Positions 1-4,681 of a stretch of 6,987 nucleotides of DNA are shown one piece after another (the first letter of the stretch is position 1; each line of letters begins with the position of its first letter). This stretch comes from JBOGEB01 sp050743125 (GTDB taxonomy: Bacteria > Actinomycetota > Nitriliruptoria > Euzebyales > Egibacteraceae), in contig JBOGEB010000210.1 in assembly GCA_050743125.1 (NCBI GenBank), positions 1 through 6,987 on the forward strand, written 5' to 3'. The notes beneath the pieces were generated by a model, which was given only the letters and a program-made list of their open reading frames with translations, did no database searches and was not told the DNA's origin. The position numbers and the translations under genes are program-made.

Positions 1-75
1 GGGTCGCGTCGCGTCCCGGAAAGAGGCTCCGACCTAAACGGCTCTTCGCGAGCGGAACCCGACGCGACGCGACCC
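1..75. repeat. Perfect 15-bp inverted repeat around a 45-nt centre
   Basis: Bases 1-15 (GGGTCGCGTCGCGTC) are the exact reverse complement of 61-75, so either strand could form a very stable stem. The arms contain the tandem unit GTCGC. The centre offers further short pairings: 16-18 with 53-55, 21-25 with 42-46, and 29-31 with 39-41. No T-run follows on the plus strand, and on the minus strand the window ends, so a terminator role cannot be judged. The repeat may extend past the left edge. It could be a terminator of a neighbouring transcription unit, a structured RNA or a dispersed genomic repeat. Confidence 0.6.
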
Positions 76-182
76 CCGGAATACTTCTCAAACACGTTCT
101 CGGCAACAGCACCGAAAGAACCCGCCCACGCCAACCCGCGCGGCGTGAAAGAGGACCGACGAGCAGGCGCGGGACTGAACGC

Positions 183-250
183 AAAAGGCCGCCCTGGCCT
201 CGACCGCAGGGCTAAAAGGTTCGCGCCCGGAGGGCGAGGCCAGGGCGGCC
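183..250 (-). terminator. Probable intrinsic terminator after tRNA-Gln
   Basis: Arms 187-202 and 235-250 are perfectly complementary over 16 bp (GGCCGCCCTGGCCTCG and its complement). They enclose a 32-nt loop that can fold further (GGGC 209-212 with GCCC 225-228). Read on the minus strand, the stem is followed at once by TTTTGC (positions 186-181), as in a GC-rich terminator with a short U-run. No T-run follows on the plus strand. It lies 40 nt past the 3' end of tRNA-Gln, so it most likely ends the minus-strand operon. The long loop is unusual for a textbook terminator. Confidence 0.7.
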
Positions 251-290
251 CGAAAACAAGAGAGGACCCGCCGTCACCTGCGAGCTCGGG

Positions 291-361
291 CTGGGAGGGA
301 AGGGATCGAACCTTCAACTTCGACTCCAAAGGACGACGTGATGCCATTTCACCACCTCCCA
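291..361 (-). tRNA. tRNA-Gln (anticodon UUG)
   Basis: A full cloverleaf can be drawn on the minus strand. The acceptor stem is UGGGAGG/CCUCCCA (361-355 with 298-292), with discriminator G at 291. The D stem is GUGA/UCAC with loop AAUGGCA. The anticodon loop is CUUUGGA with UUG at 329-327. The variable loop is AGUU, and the T stem is GAAGG/CCUUC with loop UUCGAUC. The U1-A72 pair and G73 are glutamine identity features, agreeing with the anticodon that reads CAA/CAG. The anticodon stem has one U-U mismatch at 30-40. CCA is not encoded; CCC follows, so the tail must be added enzymatically. It starts 21 nt after the ispE stop and is probably processed from the same transcript. Confidence 0.93.
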
Positions 362-382
362 CTGTCAATCCCGCCGCAGAGA

Positions 383-1474
383 TCAACAGGGCACCACCTC
401 AGGCCCCCCGACCGGTGAGCGCGCGACCGACACCGAGCGAAACCGGCCGGCGACCGAGCTGGCGAGTGAGCGTGCCGTCTCCTCCGACTCGCACAGGGCG
501 AGCAAGGTGGGACCACTTCCGGACAATACCGCGCCGAGCGCACCAGCGCTGATCAACTGGGCTTTGGCGTCGGCGAGCTCCGGACGCAGCGCGAACGCGG
601 CTGGCTCGAGGTCGTTGTGGAGCGCGGCCCCCAGCGCCCGCGCGTCGCACGTGCGCAACGCAGTGACCACCGGGTCGGGCTCGCACGCGCTCGGCGCGCA
701 CTCCCGATCCCAGGCGCGGTACACGTCCGCGGTGAACAGCGGCTCGTGCGCCTGGCACACCACCCACCAGAACGTGCCCGAGCAGAGCACCTGGGCGAGC
801 GTGGCGCCCCTCCCGGTGCCGAGCGCAGTCCCGCCGGTCACGCAGAAGGGGACGTCCGTCCCGAGCGTGGATCCGACCGCCTCCAAGCTTTCGCGGGACA
901 GGTAACAGCCCCACAGCTCGTTGAGGGCGATCAGGGCCGCGGCCGCGTCGGCCGACCCGCCCGCCATGCCGGCCCCAACGGGAATCCGCTTCTCCAGGTC
1001 CATCATGGTCACGGGCACCGAGCCTGGCTGGTACGCGTGCCGCGCCTCCTGCTCATCGACAATGGCGAGGTCGAGCACCTTCGCGACGTGGCCGAGCGCG
1101 CGTGCCGCACGGATGGCGAGGTTGCTCTGGTCCGTGGGCACGTCGGGCCCCGCATCGTGGATCAGCCGCACGCGCATGCGCATCCGCGCGGCCGGGTGCT
1201 CCCCCTGGCTGACCGGCCCCGCGATCCAGACCCGCAGATGGTCGTACAGCGACACGCTCTGGAGCACGGTGACGAGCTCGTGGTAGCCGTCGGGCCGCCT
1301 GCCCCGGATCGCGAGGAACAAATTCGCTTTCGCGGGTGCTCGCACGAGCACGCAAGGGCCGCCGAGCGGGAGCACCTGCCCCACCGGCTCTCTCATTCCT
1401 CTCTGGTCGATGATCACCAACCGCCTGACCCGCCCGCTGGGCACCTCCGCGTGTATCCCCTTGTCAAGGGCCAT
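383..1474 (-). CDS. ispE: 4-diphosphocytidyl-2-C-methyl-D-erythritol kinase (IspE)
   Basis: IspE is a cytosolic GHMP kinase that phosphorylates the 2-hydroxyl of CDP-methylerythritol in the MEP pathway to IPP/DMAPP. Numbering from the longest frame (363 aa), the family signatures are APAKANLFL (46-54, catalytic Lys 49), the glycine-rich ATP loop PVGAGMAGGSADAA (165-178), GTDVPF with catalytic Asp 207, GGTALGTGRG (214-223) and the C-terminal LSGSGPT (317-323). Family members usually have about 290-320 residues and begin just before APAK, so some 40 N-terminal residues are surplus. No good Shine-Dalgarno precedes the ATG at 1474. Alternatives are ATG at 1396, where GAGAGGA sits too close, or GTG codons such as 1351. 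The stretch between NLA (118-120) and KRIPVGAG (162-169) is about 20 residues longer than I recall for relatives. The gene follows rsmA by 35 nt and precedes tRNA-Gln by 21 nt. The product is sure; the start is not. Confidence 0.95.
   Translation of the reverse strand: MALDKGIHAEVPSGRVRRLVIIDQRGMREPVGQVLPLGGPCVLVRAPAKANLFLAIRGRRPDGYHELVTVLQSVSLYDHLRVWIAGPVSQGEHPAARMRMRVRLIHDAGPDVPTDQSNLAIRAARALGHVAKVLDLAIVDEQEARHAYQPGSVPVTMMDLEKRIPVGAGMAGGSADAAAALIALNELWGCYLSRESLEAVGSTLGTDVPFCVTGGTALGTGRGATLAQVLCSGTFWWVVCQAHEPLFTADVYRAWDRECAPSACEPDPVVTALRTCDARALGAALHNDLEPAAFALRPELADAKAQLISAGALGAVLSGSGPTLLALCESEETARSLASSVAGRFRSVSVARSPVGGPEVVPC
1458..1470. repeat. Short palindrome at the 5' end of ispE
   Basis: CCCTTG (1458-1463), T, CAAGGG (1465-1470) form a perfect 6-bp inverted repeat with a single central base. 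Read on the minus strand it contains TTGACA (1467-1462), identical to the -35 consensus, but I see no matching -10 hexamer at 16-18 nt. It covers codons 2-6 of the longest ispE frame; if ispE starts further downstream it would lie in the leader. It could be an operator or chance. Confidence 0.3.
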
Positions 1475-1509
1475 CGTAGGAGTTCGCGAAGGGCACGAGC
1501 AAAGCGCTG

Positions 1510-2355
1510 CTACTCGCTCAAGACTCGAGCAAGCGCGGACCAGGCGTCCAGGTCGAGCTCCTCGGCGCGGGCTCCGGGGTCGAGCCCCGCGCTGGCGAGC
1601 GCCGCCTCAACCATCGCCGGTGGACGCCCCGGGGCTGCGAGCGCGTTCCGCAGCCGCTTGCGCCGCTGGGCGAACCCGCCCTGGACCAGCGCGAACAGCC
1701 GCTCACGGGCAACGGGCAACGCCCACGGGCGCGGTTGCATCCTGACCGTGACCGACTCGACGTTCGGGACTGGATAAAACGCAGCGCGGCTCACCGTCGC
1801 ACAGATCCGCGCGTCAGCCTGTGCGCGGATCTTCAGGCTCACCGCCCCGTAGAGCGGGTCATTGACCTCCGCGACCCACCGCTGCCCGACCTCCCGTTGG
1901 ACCATGACGAACAGGCGAGTGAACGCGTCCGAGGCCAGCGCCCGGAGCACGACCGGCGTCGCGATGTGGTACGGGAGGTTGGAGACGAGCGCTGCGGGCC
2001 GGTCGCGCTGCAGGCCGCCGAGCAGCGCGGCGAAGTCGAGCTCGAGCGCGTCGCCGTGCACGACCCGCACGCCCCCGTCGTCGCCGACCGTCGCATCGAG
2101 CACACGGACGAATCCGGCGTCGACCTCGACGGCCACGACCTCAGCCCCGACCTCGCGCAGCGCGAGGGTGAGGCTGCCCAGGCCGGGACCGACCTCGCAG
2201 ATCAGCTCCCCAGCGGTCACTCCGGCGTCCCGGACGACCTTACGGACGGTGTTCGGGTCGACGACGAACGTCTGCCCGAGCTGCTTGCGCGGCGCCAGCC
2301 CGTGCGCGTCGAGCAGCCGCCGGACGTCGGCCCGGGTGAGGAGTGGTCGGGCCAT
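1510..2355 (-). CDS. rsmA: 16S rRNA (adenine1518/1519-N6)-dimethyltransferase RsmA (KsgA)
   Basis: RsmA uses S-adenosylmethionine to dimethylate two adjacent adenines in helix 45 of 16S rRNA late in 30S assembly. The 281-residue product (starting MARPLL) fits the usual 270-290. Visible motifs are LGQTFVVDPN (26-35), the SAM-binding motif I EVGPGLGSLT (54-63), the acidic ribose-binding position Glu 77, GDAL (101-104), catalytic NLPYHIATP (126-134), FYPVPNVESVTVRM (193-206) and the basic FAQRRKRLRNAL (228-239). I chose the ATG at 2355 because homology begins there. The frame stays open another 49 codons to a GTG at 2502 that overlaps the stop of the upstream gene, but that stretch resembles nothing. 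Only a weak GACCGGG precedes the chosen ATG. The gene is followed by ispE after 35 nt. Confidence 0.96.
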   Translation of the reverse strand: MARPLLTRADVRRLLDAHGLAPRKQLGQTFVVDPNTVRKVVRDAGVTAGELICEVGPGLGSLTLALREVGAEVVAVEVDAGFVRVLDATVGDDGGVRVVHGDALELDFAALLGGLQRDRPAALVSNLPYHIATPVVLRALASDAFTRLFVMVQREVGQRWVAEVNDPLYGAVSLKIRAQADARICATVSRAAFYPVPNVESVTVRMQPRPWALPVARERLFALVQGGFAQRRKRLRNALAAPGRPPAMVEAALASAGLDPGARAEELDLDAWSALARVLSE

Positions 2356-2418
2356 CCCGGTCAGTTTGGCGCAAGCGCCGACTGCTGTGGCGTGCGCACC
2401 TCCGACACCCCGCGTCCT

Positions 2419-2450
2419 CACGGATTTCGCCAACCGTCCGTGCTGTTGGC
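2419..2450 (-). promoter_or_regulatory. Possible H-type pseudoknot in the rsmA leader
   Basis: In the 140-nt gap upstream of rsmA, two perfect 6-bp complementarities interleave. On minus-strand RNA, GCCAAC (2450-2445) pairs with GTTGGC (2434-2429), and CACGGA (2442-2437), inside that loop, pairs with TCCGTG (2424-2419) just outside it. The connectors are AG, CG and GAAA, lengths that would suit a compact H-type pseudoknot. It lies about 63 nt upstream of the rsmA ATG. I match it to no known riboswitch class. Stems this short can arise by chance in GC-rich DNA, and the frame here is also open, so the call is tentative. Confidence 0.3.
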
Positions 2451-2495
2451 TACAGCTGCGCAGCGCGCCTGGCCGCCACGCTTGCAAACCACGTC

Positions 2496-3788
2496 CTACC
2501 ACGTGATCCGCACGTCGATCACGCCCTCCGACGGTGTGGCGAGCGCGGCGAACGCCGGCCGGTTGAGGTCGATGATCCGACCAGCGACGAACGGGCCGCG
2601 GTCGTTGATCCGCACCCGCACAGACTTGCCGTTCGCGACGTTCGTGACCGTGACGATCGTGCCCCTCGGCAGGGTTCGATGGGCGGCAGTGAGCCCGTCG
2701 CCGAAGTCGTACCAGGACGCCTCTCCTATCTGGAGATGAGCGGCGTCGAGCGGCGGCGGGAGCCTCGGAACGGCCGGGGCACCCGGCAGGCGGGCGGTTC
2801 CGATCTCTACGATCCGCGTCCGGGGCGCGATGACGACCTGCTCCCGGTCGCGGACGCGGGACTCCTCGACCCCGTCGACCAAGGTGATCGTCTCGACCAC
2901 GTTGAGCCTGCCCTCGCGCCCGGGACGCAGCTCGCGCCGCTTGCCCACCGGGAGGTCGGCGGTCTTGCGCTCGACGACCGGAGGTGGGACGGCGACCTGA
3001 CGGACCTCGATGGTCCGGGTCACCCGCCCGATCACGACCTTCGCGCCGGCCCGCAGCGGAGCGTCAGTGGCTGGCTTGATCCGGTCGTCGTCACCGAGCG
3101 TGAGGCCGAGCCGCCCGAGCAGCTCGGCCACCGTCGCGCCCTCCGGGACCGCGACCTCCCGGGTCCGCCCGTCCGCGACAAGCGTCACCGAGACGGGGGC
3201 GCTGACCTCGAGGACCATCCCGTCGTGGACCGGCGCGAGCGGCGCGGGGCTCACCAGCTCTTGGCCGCCCCCGCTGGCCTGCAGCGCGGCGACGACGTCC
3301 TCGGCCCGCAGGGCAGGAACGACGAGGCGCTGCTGCTTGCCACCCTGGACGACCGTCACCTCGCGGGCGTCGACGAACTCGACGGCCATCCCGTCGGCGA
3401 CGGCGCTCGAGCGTGCCGGCGCCAGCAGATCGTGGGGATCGACCTTGACGCCGGCCCGCTCCAGCATCTCCCCGACCGTCCGCGCATGCGTCTGCATCCG
3501 CTGTGGCCGCCCGTCGAGCTGCAGCGTCACGGTCTTCTCACCGCGCAACCAGCCGAAGGCGAGCACGGGCACGAGCACCGCGACGAGGAACCGGACGAGG
3601 CCGAGGCGCGCCGGGCGACCCCCCCTGGGATGCGGGTGGGCTCCCCCCGACCCCTGCAGAAGTGGGCGGACGCTCCCCAACCACTGGAGAGCTCGGGGGA
3701 CTCCCCCCGACCCCCTGGGCCGCCGAGCGGGAGTGCCACGGCGCCTCGCAGCGGGCACCGTGCGCCGTCCGACGAAGGCCGTAGGCAT
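2496..3788 (-). CDS. Membrane-anchored DUF348 (x3) - G5 - RlpA-type double-psi beta-barrel protein
   Basis: This 430-residue protein has the scaffold of RpfB: a basic N-terminal tail, a transmembrane segment (about 62-80), three ubiquitin-like DUF348 domains (about 84-138, 142-195, 197-255), a G5 domain (about 257-330), a Pro-rich linker (331-348) and a C-terminal RlpA/DPBB domain (354-430). The last carries the family signatures AAHRTLPRGT (368-377), VTNVANGKSVRVRINDRGP (381-399) and GRIIDLNRPAF (403-413). DUF348/G5 modules are wall-associated and RlpA domains bind or cleave glycan strands, so a role in peptidoglycan remodelling outside the membrane is inferred. The barrel lacks the usual ~15 residues (the TASGE-type segment) between ASWY (357-360) and LTAAH. 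Residues 26-57 are low complexity, encoded by C-rich repeats. The ATG at 3788 has no clear ribosome binding site, but no in-frame ATG or GTG lies between the repeats and the membrane segment (TTG/CTG codons exist). The gene sits between tatD and rsmA, where mycobacteria have rpfB. Confidence 0.88.
   Translation of the reverse strand: MPTAFVGRRTVPAARRRGTPARRPRGSGGVPRALQWLGSVRPLLQGSGGAHPHPRGGRPARLGLVRFLVAVLVPVLAFGWLRGEKTVTLQLDGRPQRMQTHARTVGEMLERAGVKVDPHDLLAPARSSAVADGMAVEFVDAREVTVVQGGKQQRLVVPALRAEDVVAALQASGGGQELVSPAPLAPVHDGMVLEVSAPVSVTLVADGRTREVAVPEGATVAELLGRLGLTLGDDDRIKPATDAPLRAGAKVVIGRVTRTIEVRQVAVPPPVVERKTADLPVGKRRELRPGREGRLNVVETITLVDGVEESRVRDREQVVIAPRTRIVEIGTARLPGAPAVPRLPPPLDAAHLQIGEASWYDFGDGLTAAHRTLPRGTIVTVTNVANGKSVRVRINDRGPFVAGRIIDLNRPAFAALATPSEGVIDVRITW
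3641..3714. repeat. C-rich direct repeat with exact 60-bp spacing inside a coding region
   Basis: CTCCCCCCGACCCC occurs at 3641-3654 and again at 3701-3714, exactly 60 bp apart. A degenerate CTCCCCAACCAC sits between them near 3673, and a further C-run lies at 3619-3625. The spacing is 20 codons, so on the minus strand both copies read GSGG (residues 26-29 and 46-49) of the DUF348/G5/RlpA protein. Bases 3693-3699 and 3704-3710 also form a 7-bp hairpin (TCGGGGG/CCCCCGA). The coding strand therefore has several runs of four or more G. Confidence 0.75.
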
Positions 3789-3811
3789 GCGCGCACGCTA
3801 ACGTACCCGGC

Positions 3812-3835
3812 AAAAGGGCAACAAATCGCGTGCCC
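3812..3835 (-). terminator. Weak terminator- or attenuator-like hairpin between tatD and the DUF348/G5/RlpA gene
   Basis: On the minus strand GGGCA (3835-3831) and TGCCC (3820-3816) pair across a 10-nt loop, followed directly by TTTT (3815-3812). The stem is only 5 bp, so termination would be partial at best. It lies in the 56-nt gap after the tatD stop. A -10-like TACGTT (3805-3800) follows, 11 nt before the ATG at 3788, with GATTTG (3827-3822) as a poor -35 at 16 nt. Together these could mark attenuation plus an internal promoter giving a nearly leaderless mRNA, or they could be chance. Confidence 0.3.
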
Positions 3836-3844
3836 GGTGCGTGG

Positions 3845-4612
3845 TCAATGCCCGTCAGGGAGCGCGAACAGACGTCGGGCGTTCCTGCTTGTGGTTCTCG
3901 CCATCTCCTCGGGCGTCACGTCGTGGAGCGCGGCGAGCTGCGCAACGGTCAGCGCCACCCGGCCCGGCTCGTTGGGCTTGCCCCGGTGCGGGTGCGGCGA
4001 CAGGTAGGGGGAGTCGGTCTCGGCGACAAGGAGGTCGAGGGGCGCCGCGCCCGCGGCCTCACGGAGCGTGGTCGCGTTGGTGAACGTGAGGTTGCCGGCA
4101 AACGACATGTACCAGCCCCGAGCCGCGCAGAGCTTGGCGAAGTCGAGGTCCCCGGAGAAACAGTGGAAGACGGTCCGCTGCGGCGCCCGCTCGTCGTCGA
4201 GCACACGCACCGCGTCGTCATGCGCGTCACGCACGTGGATGACGAGGGCCTTGTCAAGATCCTTCGCGATCCGGATGTGCTCGCGGAACGACTCCTCCTG
4301 GCGCACCTGCGGGCACTGGTCACGGAACCGGTCGAGCCCCGTCTCACCGATCGCCACGACCTTCGGGTGCGCGGCGAGCGCGGCGATCATCGGCAGGACG
4401 TGCTCGGTCGCCTCGATCGCGTTGTTCGGGTGGATCCCGACCGCGGCGTAGACCCCCGGTATGCTGGCCGCGATCTGCACGCACTCCGCCGAGGATGCGA
4501 GGTCGACGCCGACCGTGACGAGCGTCGTCACGCCAGCAGCCCGCGCGCGCGCCACGAACTCGTCCGACGGCCCGTCCATCGACGCCAGGTGGCAGTGGGT
4601 ATCGGTGTACAC
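3845..4612 (-). CDS. tatD: TatD family metal-dependent hydrolase (DNase)
   Basis: TatD proteins are cytosolic TIM-barrel metalloenzymes of the amidohydrolase superfamily with 3'-5' exonuclease or DNase activity. The 255-residue length is typical. All metal-ligand motifs are visible: THCHL with His 6 and His 8, AIGETGLDRFRD with Glu 90, ALVIHVRDA with His 126, VFHCFSG with His 150, and AETDSPYLSP with Asp 200. Family signatures VGIHPNN (58-64) and GKPNEPG (211-217) are also present, so the enzyme looks intact. It starts with GTG at 4612, supported by AGGAAG at 4617-4622. It lies 69 nt after the GerMN gene and 56 nt before the DUF348/G5/RlpA gene, matching the position of tatD upstream of rpfB in mycobacteria. 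The physiological substrate is not shown by the sequence. Confidence 0.95.
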   Translation of the reverse strand: MYTDTHCHLASMDGPSDEFVARARAAGVTTLVTVGVDLASSAECVQIAASIPGVYAAVGIHPNNAIEATEHVLPMIAALAAHPKVVAIGETGLDRFRDQCPQVRQEESFREHIRIAKDLDKALVIHVRDAHDDAVRVLDDERAPQRTVFHCFSGDLDFAKLCAARGWYMSFAGNLTFTNATTLREAAGAAPLDLLVAETDSPYLSPHPHRGKPNEPGRVALTVAQLAALHDVTPEEMARTTSRNARRLFALPDGH

Positions 4613-4616
4613 GGTT

Positions 4617-4622
4617 CTTCCT
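4617..4622 (-). promoter_or_regulatory. Ribosome binding site deciding the tatD GTG start
   Basis: AGGAAG on the minus strand lies 4 nt upstream of the GTG at 4612-4610. The next residues are the conserved YTDTHCHL, so this start agrees with both the site and family homology. Confidence 0.6.
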
Positions 4623-4681
4623 GGTCCGGATTAAGGGCGTGTGAACTGGTCTCGGTCGCCCGCAGGATCTTTGAGTTTAGA

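Noticed and set aside
127..147. Hairpin CACGCC/GGCGTG with a 9-nt loop
   Set aside because: Only 6 bp and no T-run on either side, so not called as a terminator.
145..552. Plus-strand open frame of 135 codons
   Set aside because: It runs antisense through the tRNA-Gln and the end of ispE, has low-complexity Arg/Pro-rich sequence and no recognisable domain.
617..1777. Plus-strand open frame of 386 codons
   Set aside because: Antisense to ispE and rsmA; the composition (Arg, Ala, Gly, Pro, His) is typical of a GC-rich shadow frame.
2368..2379. Palindrome GGCGCAAGCGCC upstream of rsmA
   Set aside because: 5-bp arms with a 2-nt centre cannot form a good RNA hairpin, and such short GC palindromes are common here.
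2356..2502. 49-codon N-terminal extension of RsmA from the GTG at 2502
   Set aside because: It would overlap the upstream stop codon, exceeds the family length and resembles no RsmA N-terminus; the MARPLL start fits homology.
3641..3714. C-rich repeats considered as a CRISPR array or insertion-sequence ends
   Set aside because: Two copies only, 14 bp each, inside a coding frame, with no cas or transposase gene nearby.
2343..4007. Plus-strand open frame of 554 codons
   Set aside because: It is opposite the DUF348/G5/RlpA gene, whose minus-strand product has clear domains; this frame is charged low-complexity sequence.
4613..4681. Search for a promoter or terminator between the GerMN gene and tatD
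   Set aside because: Only a 5-bp GATCT/AGATC pairing and no paired -35/-10 hexamers were found; only the tatD ribosome binding site is supported.
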